This document shows positions 53,126-64,000 of a stretch of DNA of 64,000 nucleotides, piece by piece (the first letter of the stretch is position 1; each line of letters opens with the position of its first letter). A program made the position numbers and the translations under genes. The notes under the pieces are model-generated. The model was not told the origin of the DNA. It worked only from the letters and a program-made list of their open reading frames with translations, and did no database searches. Source of the stretch: Fagopyrum homotropicum. Its lineage: Eukaryota > Streptophyta > Magnoliopsida > Caryophyllales > Polygonaceae. The DNA is taken from positions 60,697,501 to 60,761,500 of the forward strand of contig BSWB01000004.1 of assembly GCA_033239125.1 (NCBI GenBank), written 5' to 3'.

Positions 53126-56100
53126 ATGGATAGGTTAGTCAGTGACTCAATTATCCATTTCTAGTTGTCTGACATTGTTATTTCATGCTAGCTGCTGACA
53201 ACTGTGCCACTACAGGTACAAAATTATTAAAGAAGTCGGAGATGGAACCTTTGGGAGTGTGTGGCGTGCAATTAATAAACAATCAGGAGAAGTTGTATGC
53301 TCTCTTTCCCTATTTACCAATTCAATTGCCCTTTTACTCTCAATCGGCAATTTTTTTATGTTTTCTTTTGCATTGAAAATTGCATCCTTTCTTGAAGAGT
53401 TGAGTTATAAGCATTTACAGGTTGCAGTGAAGAAGATGAAAAAGAAATACTATTCTTGGGATGAATGCATAAACTTAAGAGAAGTCAAGGTAGCTTTCAT
53501 TCATTTTTACATGAAATCCCATGAAGCTCTCTACGTTGGTATCCTTACAACATAATTTTTACCATTATGCAGTCATTGAGGAGGATGAATCACTCAAACA
53601 TTGTGAAGCTGAAGGAAGTGATTCGGGAGCATGACATCCTACACTTCGTTTTTGAATATATGGTAAATTATGCATAAACATTAGCTGCTTCCTGAGGTCT
53701 ATTCTTCATGTTGTATTTTACATTTCTGTTTCCTCCCCTTTATATCAGGAATACAACTTATACCAGCTTATGAAAGACAGGGGTAAGCCCATTACAGAAG
53801 CCGAAGTGAGAAATTGGTGCTTTCAAGTATTTCAAGGCCTCGCATACATGCACCGTCGTGGATATTTTCACCGTGATCTGAAGCCAGGTTCATATTCCAA
53901 TCAGATGATCTTATAAATTTGGGTGCATTTTTACTTCAATAAGCTATTGCCCCCAAGATTTAGCCAAAACATTAATCAAACTGGATTTCCTGATTTTAAT
54001 TACCTTTGGTTTATGTTTCTTCTGGAGGTGATATAAGCTAGTGCTGTGGTTAATTTTCTTGTTGAGGTGAGAGCTTGAAATCCGCATGTGATTACTTGAA
54101 ATGTGAGCTCCTGTTGTACTGGAGTTAACTTGTCTTTATTTTGTATTGTTTTTGATCCTAAGAGGAGAACCATGCTCAATCTCGATATCCTTATTTAGGC
54201 CATGATATAGATATAAATATAATACATGGTGTCTGTGGAAACGAGAATTTAAACCGGATGAGAAGTTAGTGTATCAAATGTCTCTTAGTCTCTTACCATA
54301 AAAGAACAAAAAACAGCCTACTATACTTAATTCATCTGTGGTTAAGAATAGCTCACTATTTTGAAGGTTTGCTTCCTCACCGTATGACATCATGAGGATT
54401 GCATTTCCAATGAACTGCAACTGAAGTAAAAAGTGATTCAGTGTGTTGTTTATTAACTGTGACACAACCTAATTGAAGGATATATAGTTGTCCAGTAATA
54501 TTCTGAAGCATCACTGGACAGTGGACAATAATTGGGTTATTAGCATGTAGGTAGCATTATTAGGGTCTTTTGGATTATAATATAAAAGTACCCTACAGAC
54601 TCTGATTTCAGTTTTTTAGAGGGAGTGGTCCAGTTGGAAATTTTAATCTCCAGTATTATTCTTAAGTCAGATCCATCTTCATGCAATGAAAACTATATGG
54701 TAAGAGCAACCTGAGGTGTGATCATAAATTTTCTTCACCTTTTAATTGAATGTGTAGAGGGTTGGCAGTATACAGTTATGTTTGTGGAGACAATCTTTAC
54801 TTGGGTTTCCTCGTGTTTTCTGAAATCCATTGCTATTTTGTCCCTCTCAAATATGCTGCTTAATGTTGTGGACTTGTTGAAGTCGCAATGCAGTATTTTG
54901 CAGGTTCTTGTAAGGAGACCGAGTCTTTGTTATATGCATAGTTCTGAAAATTCCATTTTGTGCGTGTTTGCTCCTGCAGAGAATCTTTTAGTTTCTAAGG
55001 ATGTAATCAAAGTTGCTGATTTCGGGCTTGCTCGGGAAACTAATTCTATGGCACCATACACAGAATATGTCTCGACACGTTGGTGAGTTCTCATCTTTTC
55101 ATATCTGTTTTTCCCGTGCTTGATAATGCTTAAGACACTGATGCTTTCTAGGTAACTATTATTATGATTGATGACCAATATGGTTTTTATTATGTAAATG
55201 CCGTGGCAGGTATCGGGCTCCTGAGGTTCTTTTGCAGTCTCCGACGTATACTCCAGCAGTTGGTGAGTGACTATCTGGCAAATATAATTTGCTATCTTGT
55301 GGTTCAGGGAATTGAAAGGCTTTTCTTATGTGTGCAGATATGTGGGCAATGGGGGCTATTATGGCTGAGTTGTTTACTCTTCGACCACTTTTTCCTGGTT
55401 TAAGGTACTTACAATGCTTAGGATTTCTTGTACTTGGTTTAAACAGTTGATTACTCTCAGGGAAGCTGTAAAATATATCAATAAAGCCCTTATATTCTTG
55501 GAGCTAATAATCCATCCTTGCACATTTTGCCTTCTCAAAATGCAGTGAAGCAGATGAGATTTACAAAATTTGCAGTGTAATAGGCACACCAACAGAGGAA
55601 TCTTGGCCCCATGGAATTCTACTTGCTAGATCAATGAACTATCAGTTCCCTCAGGTTAGTATTTCTCCGTCTGTTGCTTTGACAGCTTAAGTTGAGGGCT
55701 TTGTGTTGCTCTTTAATGAATCATTTTCTACGCGCCAGAAAAATTATATATTTATATATATATATTATTTTTATTCTCGGGAAAAAAAAAAAAAAGTAAA
55801 GAGTGGTGATTGTCGGGTAAATTGATGCGTAAGTTCCTGATAACACACTTACTGCCCAATATCATTAAGAAGAATGGGTTGATCATGTACCCATGAACTT
55901 ACTGTACCCCCAAGAGATTCCACCCATGGACTTCAATTTTATGCCTCCAACATAATTTGGAGTTTTTCGCACTTAGACTGATTTTCACTATTTCATTATT
56001 CAGCTTCCTGGAGCTCATTTCTCTGTTTTGATACCAACAGCAAGTGAAGATGCAATCAGCCTTATGAGGGTAGGTACTCTGTTCATGGAATGCTTGTAAT

Positions 56101-57111
56101 TAGATTATTGGGAATGATCTTATGCTAATCAACGTCCATACTTGAAAGGGAAACAACTTTATAAATGTGGATCTAATAATTGGAAATGGTTTGATTCCTC
56201 TGTAGGCACTCTGTTCATGGGATCCTTGTAAGAGGCCAACTGCTTCTGAGGTTCTTCAGCATCCTTTCTTTCAGGTAAATAATATGCTTGATGTCAAGGA
56301 ATTTACGTTGTCACTTGGCATTTTTTGGATTATAAACAATTTCAGCTGTTTTTCTTCCTTGATATTGATGCAGAATTGTGTGTCTGTCCCACCCTCCATC
56401 CACACTAAAACTGGTATAAGCAGAACACCTCCATCAACTGGGTCAAAGGGAATTTTGGATCAAAGGCCTGCAAAAAGGTACCCTGGGACTCTTTCAAATT
56501 CGACCCTTTGGAGTACAAAATCAAGCAGTGCAATAAGTACAGGGGTGCATCGCAAACTTGAAATGGATGGTCAGAATGCAAACAAAAATGACAAATCTGC
56601 AAAAGGGTCTCCTGCTAGGCAGCCTAAGTACCGTCCACCAGGAAAGTCCATCCAATGTAAGTTTTTTTTTTTTTTATAATTATTAATGGATTTATATTGG
56701 TGATTTCACTGCCTTGGTTAGTGGCGCTGCACTTTCACACTGGAAGTGAGTGAGCTTGGGGGAAGTTCTCAAAGCATGACTGCAGTAATAAGTTTTTAAT
56801 TCATTGAGTTCAGTGTCTTGGAAGGAATAATTCAGTAATTGTTTCTTTACTCGTCTTTAACTTGGCCAATGCCTAACCATTACACATCTTATCTGTATGC
56901 AGCTTCGACGTCTACTGGAAAGACTAGCCGTGGGACGACGGATGCCACAGAGAAGCTGTCGAACATGGTAATAAGTGACGGTAAAAACTCAACAAGGCCA
57001 ACACTCCCAGCCCCTATGAAGGCTGGCGGGTGGCAGAAACCAAACAATCCACTTAATGGACGAACCCAACAGATTCAACCGGGTAGAACTTACACAAGGA
57101 AGGTTGCATGA
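53126..57111 (+). CDS. CDKF-4: CDKF-4-like protein kinase (RCK/MAK family, CMGC group)
   Basis: Thirteen coding exons: 53126-53133, 53216-53294, 53421-53489, 53573-53662, 53749-53887, 54980-55082, 55210-55262, 55338-55404, 55546-55654, 56004-56069, 56206-56274, 56374-56656 and 56903-57111. All introns are GT..AG. They add to 1344 nt, giving 447 aa with no stop, so the gene looks intact. The kinase domain (about 4-284) has a Gly loop GDGTFG (11-16), Lys33 in VAVKK, Glu50 in NLREVK, HRDLKPEN (123-130), DFG (142-144), TEY in the activation loop (156-158) and APE (166-168). The C-terminal 160 residues are Ser/Thr/Lys-rich and look disordered. Closest family known to me is plant CDKF-4, related to animal MAK/ICK. 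Substrates cannot be read from sequence. The first coding exon has only 8 nt, and the fifth intron (1092 bp) is by far the longest. Confidence 0.93.
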
Positions 57112-57446
57112 TGATGGGGTTGATGCAAAAAATGAAGTTACAATTAAGGCGCTTATGGTTTGTGATTATGTGCTGGTTTGATTATACAAGTAGATTAAAA
57201 GGTTTAGTTCTGTTATAGAGTGACCTCTTGTCAATGGAGAATTTGATTAGCCTCAATATCATTGCTTTTGATTTGTTGTGGTTCTGCTGAATTGAAGGTG
57301 ACTGATGATATCATATCCTTGGATTTTTTACGACTTTGTGGTGTATGTAGTGCAGGACGGGATATGAAGCTGCAGCGGAAATTTGTTTGAACCTCACTGT
57401 GCTTCAGTATTTGCGTTCTTTAGTATGAAAAACCATTGTTAAGAAG

Positions 57447-57452
57447 AATAAA
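57447..57452 (+). terminator. Candidate poly(A) signal of the kinase gene
   Basis: AATAAA 336 bp after the stop codon, in the context AAGAATAAAAGCGG, preceded by T-rich 3' UTR sequence. Plausible, not proven. Confidence 0.5.
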
Positions 57453-57459
57453 AGCGGAG

Positions 57460-60215
57460 AAACAAGAGTTGTACATCCTTATTGACGAGAGATTGTGATT
57501 GAACTCCATGGGAGGAGTGTTCTTGTAGCAGATGTGAAAGCACTGGCAAGTGCAAGGATTGTGGGGCTTTCACCTTCCCCACATCACCCGAGTACTATGC
57601 AGCTCAAAGGATAAGCATGTGGTGTATGCAGAGAAGCAAAACATATAGAATGTTTGATGGGAGTGACTTCCTTCAAACTATAAGATCACAAGTTAAAAGG
57701 GAAACCAAGAAATCAATTTAGCTATAATTGAAAGGATTGAGAGGCCAAGAAGCAATCCAATCCTCTAAAACTGGACATTGTCTTCCGAGGGGAACTTTCT
57801 CCCTTCCAAGCTAATCAGTATTGGAAGTGTACGATCCCAAGCTCATATTGGAAGATGGTAGGGCTTCTGTTGTTGTGGGAATCATGAGATTCCTCCTGGA
57901 GACGTGTATGGAAAAATTAGTATTGGGAATGTATCCCCAAATTGGACCACAACTTATACCTTCCCGGACGTAGAGCAATCGAACCGGGAGCTACTCTAAC
58001 AATTTAAAAAAAAAAAAGAAACTGACATGAGATAAACAAAAAGAAAAAGACATATGAACAATTGATGAAAAACATATAATGGCAAGGAAAAAGATCATTA
58101 TCAATATTACCTATTATCCATGCAAGTGAGACTTTTCAAAGCCTAGAACGAGAGAATTTAATAAGACATAACTTGCTTAAACCTAATACTATTAATCTAT
58201 GAAATCAGAAAACTCGTTAGCTGAATAAGGCTTGTAAATCGCCTAATCTACACTACAACTCGTCTCTTTGAAACTTTTGATTGAAAACTAGATAATAACA
58301 TAATGACGAAAACGCCTTATTATTTATAGGAGGATTTCTAACTCTTTGAAACTTTTGATTCAAGTGGACCGACTAAAGTATAATCCAAAAATAAAATGAG
58401 AAAAGATCATCCAAAAATCATTGCAAATGGAACCGATTGGCTAACCTTATGGGCCCATTTGCCGATCTGCATCAAAATGCATTGTTCTAGAGAAATGGTC
58501 ACTTGCTTGGAAAATGATTAAGGGTTCAATTGTGAACCCCAGGTCTTGCAAATATTTACAAGGCTCACTATAGTACAAAGGGTCATGACGAACACAAGGA
58601 AGACAATGTCTCGCCTTGACGAATTAAGTAAGAAACCAAAACCATGTAAACAAGTAAAGGTACTATATAGAGATATGTAGAATCACTAGAAGAAGACAAG
58701 AACCAAAGACAATAGAGGAGGTCGTCCGGCGAGCAAAAGGTTGACCGGGTAGAAAACAGTAAGAGAATGACCAAAGAGCGAATCGGAGCAAACCTTAAAC
58801 TTAGGTAGGGTAGGTCATTTGACCGGTCCCTAGGAATTGTCCCGACTAGATAGTAAATCAGTTTATAAGAGAAGAGGGGTAAAGGTTGGATGTTTATAAT
58901 GTTCAAAATCAGATATGAGGGTGATGTAAGCCAAACAGTAGATAACAATAAAGGTAACATTTCAGGACCCACATCACCACAACATGCATATAATAGATCT
59001 CAAAAGACAATTTCACAATATCACTAGTATGCTAGATTTATGTAAAGACAACTTTTTTTATTCTCACTTTGTGGTTAGGTTATTGCTTACGATACATCGA
59101 TATTATCATCATGATTCTCACTTTGTAACCAAGATGGTTGCCGATTCATCACATCTAATGAGACATTGAGGTGTAAGAACTCCATTGTTACTTCGAGTTA
59201 AAGTCACCCTTATAGGACATATAGTATAGATGGTACTACCATAACTCATAGACATACAAGCAATACAGGAATCAATTCAATATTATAGATCAAGCATGTC
59301 AGACTCACCAAACCCTAGAACAAAGGAAGATTACTCACACATATCTTAGAACAAGTAGGAAATTTATTTTATTGTCCGATTAAGGAAGTCGTTGTCTGAT
59401 TCTGGTACAAGTCTCACGACCGGGTCTGTAAAGTATGCTCGAAAGCTTCATAGAAATCTAGAAAATGAGATATCTAACATAATGGTTGAAGAGTCTTATT
59501 TATAGGGTCTGGAAATAACTCACAAACCATATATCTCCCATGATTATGTCTTCTATTAACATAGAATCAAATCCAATATTATTTTATTGTTAAAGAGTCA
59601 CCCTTATAGAACATATAGTATAGATGACACTACCATAACTCATAGACATACAAGCAATACATGAAATCAATTCAATATCATAGCTCAAGCATGCTAGACT
59701 TACCAAACCCTAGAAAAAAGGAAGATTACTCACACATATCTTAGAACAAGTAGGAAGTTTATTTTATTGTTCGATTAAGGAAGTCGTCGTCTGATGTTGG
59801 TACAAGTCGCACGACCGGGTCAGAAAAGTATGCTCAAAAGCTTCATAGAAATCTGGAAAGTGAGATATCTAACATAATGATTGAAGAGTGTTATTTATAG
59901 GGTCCGAAAACAACTTAAAAACCATATATCTCAAATGATTATATCTTCTATTAACATAGAATCAAATCCAATCGATCTTACATATTAAGATAAGATCGGA
60001 CTAAGGACAAGGTACAAACAAAGCAGTAAAGATAAATGTCGAATCCGACCGATCGAGCACATGGGCCGTCGTGCGACCTCCTAGGTCAAGAGTGTGGGCT
60101 TGGTCCAGAAACACTTCATGATCATCTCAACAACAACGATTAATCATATCGGGGCTAAAAAAACAAGAGTAGAGAAATGCCATCGTGTGACCTAGTACTA
60201 GTCTATCACTCCTAG
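57460..60215. other. Spacer, repeat-like, no gene seen
   Basis: No convincing coding region. The 129-codon open frame at 58583-58972 (-) is hydrophobic and unrecognised and is probably chance. It includes short direct repeats (CTCTTTGAAACTTTTGATT at about 58262 and 58335) and the ~390-bp duplication listed separately. It may be relics of an unclassified element. Confidence 0.5.
59198..59973. repeat. Tandem duplication, two ~390-bp units
   Basis: Units start at about 59198 and 59590 (TTAAAG..TCACCCTTATAG) and stay collinear through ACCAAACCCTAGAA, GTAGGAA.TTTATTTTATTG, CACGACCGGGTC and CATAGAATCAAATCCAAT. Roughly one difference per 15-20 bp by eye, so the duplication is not recent. Confidence 0.85.
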
Positions 60216-63017
60216 TGTAACACCCCGAATCCGTGGGACTCGAGATGCTACGGGCGGAGACCTCATAATCGGTCCCGACCCTTAGCCTGAACAATTTCAC
60301 CGGATCTTGCAACAAGACACAAATAAAGGCCAAAACCGAAAATACATTTAATGCAATGATATGATTCCCGAATGCATAAAGAAAGAAAAGACCCCAGGCG
60401 TCTATACAACAACACAAACCATACACAATATACAATAATACAAGGACTCAAATGACCCATACTCGTCCTTGGATGTACGAGAACCCCGGCTGCTCACTCC
60501 TTCGGATCACTCGGCAACATCCTACCCTGCACATCAACTACAACAATAGGTATAAAACCGTTATTTCACATTCTAGGCATTATATAGATAGTATGGCACC
60601 CGCACAAACAAATATCACACAAGTCATACTCATCCACATACAACATATTCTTATCTTCTTTATAAGTTATTCCATTACTAGTTCCATTCGTTTTAAGTGT
60701 GACACGAGAGTCTTATAACTCTCGCCTCTGTCCCCGTGTAACCAACAGGAGTGATGCGGAGCTCAACCCTTATACCATGTGGAGTGGCGAAGAATCCTGC
60801 CCGTATACCATGTATGGTCTGGTCGCAGAGACCCTCCTAGCCTCCCTCGGGAGCTTGACAGTAATGTCACCACCCGATAATAATAAACAATGGGCCAACA
60901 ATATATATAACCAAGTTGTTCTAATCCGGTTTCATGATCATAAGAAATTAAACACACACCACCATCAAATATCCAAATAATGCATAAAAGCGCCTAAGTA
61001 AGTCCGAGGACTTACCTTGTCTCAAAGCCAACTAAAAACCGATCTCACTTCCCGTATGAATACAGCCAAGGCCTGTTCAAGACAAGACACGATAATCAAC
61101 AACCACTCATTCAAGCTAGAAGTCCTTAGACTTCTAGTCCTATATACTCTTACAAGATCATACACTCTCATAAACTAGGATAACACTCCAAGTCCTCACA
61201 ACTCATAAGATCACAACTATAGCCCCATGCGCTAGGATACTCTCATCCTAATCTCCGCAATCTCAACCAACATATAAATACCACCTCAAGTCTCACAAGA
61301 TCAACCACGAGGCTCACAACTGTATAACGACTCAAGATCATCACACCACATGACATAGAACATCAATAACCTCAAACACTCACCTAAGGTTCCAAGCCAC
61401 TACTTGGCATTCACTCTAAGTTATGCTAGATCCAACCTAGCATGATACTACCATTAAACATAACTAGATCGAGTAAGATCATAAGCTCGGGGGAGAGGGT
61501 ACTCACGTGATGTCAAAAGACGGAAGACGACCTATGGATGTCGATATGGATTCGTTGGGCCTTTATCGGGGCGCTTCCGAACCTCAAAACAAAGCTAAGC
61601 AAATTTAGCTTCTACGCTAAAATTGAACGGAATATAACGTATAAAATTCTAAGGTAAAAACTCGTTTTTTCAAACGCCAACGTTAAAATCCCGTAATTCT
61701 CGTCCGGGGCAAAAGTACAATACTAGAAACTTGGTCATAGATCCGCAATTAAATTCTTAGGGTCATAACCCGAAATTAAACCAACAAGGCACCAAAGATC
61801 ATTTGTAAAAAGTTGGGTCATAAACTAAAGTATCAAATATGGGTCATTTCATGTGAATACACCTAAACAGTGAGGGCCGACTGGGTATCTTCAGACACAG
61901 ATTCCGGCGGTGCTAGCAAGGTTCCGGCATCGGCAATGGACTCCCCCGCTAGACTGCATCATGGTCTAGACGATGGTGGTGGCGGAGACGGCAGAGGGAG
62001 GCGTCTGCGGTTGCTATCTCCGTCTGAAGTAGAGGACCTCTGGAGGGTCTTTGGCGATGCAACCTTCTGGTGGTGGTTGGGCTACTTGAGCAAAGCTTTT
62101 CAGGGCGTCTTAGTTGGTCTCCCCTGGGTTTGAGGGGCCTCCTTGATAGCCTACTCCGGCAGCTATCCGTTCGTGGTGATGGAGTCGACGGTGACCTGTT
62201 GGTGGCTACGGTAGGCGGCGCTGAAGGTGCGAAGGGAGGACGGTTGTCTAGTGCTCTTGGCCCACATCCAGGCGGGAAGTCTCGGACGCACGAGACCCTG
62301 GGTCTCCGGAGGGTGCCATACACAAGATCGGAAGCTTGGAGGAGGCTCGACAGGCGGACGCTGGTTGCTCCGGTGAGAGCGAGGGAGGGCGTTGATGCAG
62401 GGGGGCACTGCGTGAGGGAGAGAAGGGGTGAAGACGTGGTTCTGCGTGGCTGAGAAGAGAGAACGAGGGTGAGGGATCTGGGGAAGTCACGCAAGAGGGA
62501 GATCACAGGGGTCGGGGTAGGTGTTGTAAAGGGGAAGAGAGAGGGGTCCGGGTCTATGAGGGATAGGCTTACAAGGTCAGGGGTTGGGTAGCCTGGGGGG
62601 CTAGGGCGGGTCTGGGCATAAGCTCAGCTAGGGCTGCTACTTTCACACAGAAAAGAAAATAGAAATAAAAGCAGGGAAAGACTAGGAAGGGAAAAGGAGA
62701 AAAACCCAGCTCGGCTGGGTTCGAACCCGAGACCTCCGGGTCAGAGATGGAGGGAAAAGAAAAATAAAAAGAAAGAGGAAAGAATAAGTAAAATAAATAA
62801 AAATATAATAAGATAAAACAAATCTGATAAGGAATATCCGAAAGGGATTTTCGGAATTCTCGCACTTTTCCGTAAAATTTACCGAAAATATAATTATACT
62901 TGGGAAAAAAAATTTACGCTTTAAAAATATTTTTAAAATAAAATACTTGAGGTAATAAAATATCGATAAAAGGAGGAAAATAAATATCGAAACGCACCCA
63001 ATAAACGGGGCGTTACA
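60216..63017 (-). mobile_element. Tekay-3 3' LTR (2802 bp)
   Basis: TGTAACACCCCGAATCC..GGGGCGTTACA, followed by the reversed polypurine tract (TATATCCCCTAAAAAC) and the hairpin AAGTTTTG-TCC-CGAAACTT at 63035-63053. It contains CTAAGTAAGTCCGAGGACTTACC at about 60994-61016. A GC-rich part (about 61880-62600) holds open frames in several phases that look incidental. CCTAG at 60211-60215 would be the left target copy. The right copy is beyond the window. Confidence 0.92.
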
Positions 63018-64000
63018 TTATATCCCCTAAAAACAAGTTTTGTCCCGAAACTTGCTATGCGTCGAACTTCTCGGTCCCTAAGGCCGAGGTAAGAACTCTC
63101 AACTAAGAAGGCTTAAACCTTTTAATCTAAACACATCATCTACTCAAACTACCAATGCAAGATAAAACATGTCATATAGCACATTCCCGCACACGACACC
63201 AACTACACATAACATCACGTATGCACATAACTCAACCAAGGAAAGAACTAGGTCTAACCCGTCGATTCTATCAATGCTACTAGATCAGCGAAAAACTCAA
63301 CCAAAGATACTATCCTCCGTCTTTGAGTTAGCCTCATCGGTCCCTTATTTGCCACTAGATCATCATGACTGACAACATGTCTCGGGTCATGTATGTACTC
63401 TTTCGATTGATACACATGAAACACCGGGTGAACACCCTCTACTCTCGGCGGCCACGCCAACCGGTAAACCACTTTCCCAACTTGCGCTAAGATCTCAAAA
63501 AGGTCCGATATATCGGAACTCAACTTCCTTCTCGGGTCTTTCTCAATGAAGCATTTTCATTATGTTTCTTCTTTGCTTGTCTCTAACACAGGATCGAACT
63601 TCCAATTTACAGCTTTGGCTTTGGTTCTTGTCATACAACTTCTCTCTTCTTCGAAAGTAGACAAAAATATCTCATCAGGGGCATTAGTAAGCCCATATGG
63701 AATCTCTAAAACTCGTAGTGACCAAGGTTGTCCGGAATGTTGTATTTGCAATATCCGAGTTTCGAATTCTCAATTGGTGGCAATGAGACCTTAAATCATT
63801 CTTAGAAGAGACTACCGACCCTTGCAATTGGTCGAGTAGATCCTCTATCCGTGGTGAGGGATACTTGGTTCTTCATTGTTATCTTGCTAGGCTCACTGTA
63901 ATCGATGTACACACAGAGATAACCGTCTCTCTTTTCGCAAACGGGTGTTCTCCATAACAACTTCAAATTAAGAGTTTAAGATATGTTCCAATATGAACTT
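63018..64000 (-). pseudogene. Tekay-3 pol: RT fragment joined to chromodomain end by deletion
   Basis: Read from the right edge. RT traces are TPVCEKRDGY, VYIDYSEPSKITMKN, YPSPRIEDLLDQLQGS, NDLRSHCHQLRI and YGLTNAP (about 63985 to 63690), with stops and frameshifts. Soon after, the sequence is already at the integrase C-terminus (63254-63523): FEILAQVGKVVYRLAWPPRVEGVHPVFHVYQSKEY and HDPRHVVSHDDLV. The rest of RT, RNase H and the integrase core are missing. The Glu-Pro-Asp part of the chromodomain region is also shortened (DDLVANKGPMRL). Confidence 0.85.

Noticed and set aside
58583..58972. 129-codon hydrophobic open frame (-)
   Set aside because: No start context, family resemblance or neighbour supporting it; the region is repeat-like spacer.
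61949..62506. 185-codon open frame (-) and overlapping frames on both strands
   Set aside because: GC-rich part of the Tekay-3 LTR where several frames lack stops; Arg/Ser/Pro-rich composition follows base content, no recognisable domain.
62700..62745. tRNA-like GGTTCGAACCC string (also GGTTCGATCC near 10430 and 47285)
   Set aside because: Only a B-box-like word; no acceptor, D or anticodon arms could be paired around it.
1..64000. CRISPR arrays, bacterial operons, rRNA genes
   Set aside because: None of the repeats has regular spacer structure, and gene structure, introns and elements are all plant nuclear.

Overview
This is nuclear DNA of a flowering plant. Nearly all of it is transposable-element sequence, mostly broken. 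One intact host gene is visible: an intron-containing CMGC protein kinase at about 53.1-57.1 kb on the + strand. The plant assignment rests on several things. There are chromodomain-bearing Ty3/gypsy elements of Tekay/Del type with 2.4-2.9 kb LTRs and a tRNA-iMet primer site. There are Athila-type elements with a tRNA-Asp primer site and a third ORF. There is also a FAR1-MULE-OTU transposase gene and a CDKF-4-like kinase. I cannot name the species.

Layout: 1-4182 is the 3' end of a + strand Tekay-type element (integrase, chromodomain, polypurine tract, 2415-bp LTR). 4183-5930 holds degenerate ACCCGA repeats, a TA microsatellite and a 'TAGTTCAT' tandem array. From 5931 to 49755 lies one Mutator-like (MULE) transposase gene with an N-terminal FAR1-type zinc domain, a MULE core, a SWIM-like finger and a C-terminal OTU domain. 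About 40 kb of LTR retrotransposons have split it. The nest is: MULE > Tekay-1 (8825-48669, target duplication TTGAG) > Athila-1 (11037-42318, GTAAG) > Tekay-2 (14044-35488, TAAGA) > Athila-2 (19873-31698, AGGTC). All four LTR elements read on the - strand, and all four 5-bp target duplications are exact. The LTR pairs of the two inner elements look much more alike than those of the two outer ones, which fits the insertion order.

None of the nested elements is complete. Athila-2 keeps gag-protease, RT and RNase H but has no integrase. Athila-1 has lost RT, RNase H and most of integrase, and its protease is fused in frame to an integrase tail. Both keep the third (ATHILA ORF-1-like) ORF. The Tekay elements have about 3-4 kb of decayed interior without a full pol.

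Right of the nest come an AT-rich spacer, a 291-bp MITE (50472-50762), and the kinase gene: TATA-like box at 51041, long leader, 13 coding exons, 447 aa, poly(A) signal at 57447. Then follow about 2.7 kb of repeat-like spacer and a fourth Tekay-type element (3' LTR 60216-63017, broken pol running off the right edge).

The least explained signals are three. The first is a dispersed inverted-repeat motif (core CTCGGTCGAG) scattered through LTRs, spacers and coding DNA of both Athila elements, with arms that differ in parallel between the two. The second is a set of four evenly conserved ACCGGGTAAGTCTCA repeats in the Athila LTRs. The third is a hairpin GTAAGTCC..GGACTTAC found in every Tekay LTR. 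A probable fragment of mitochondrial cox1 also sits inside the MULE gene.
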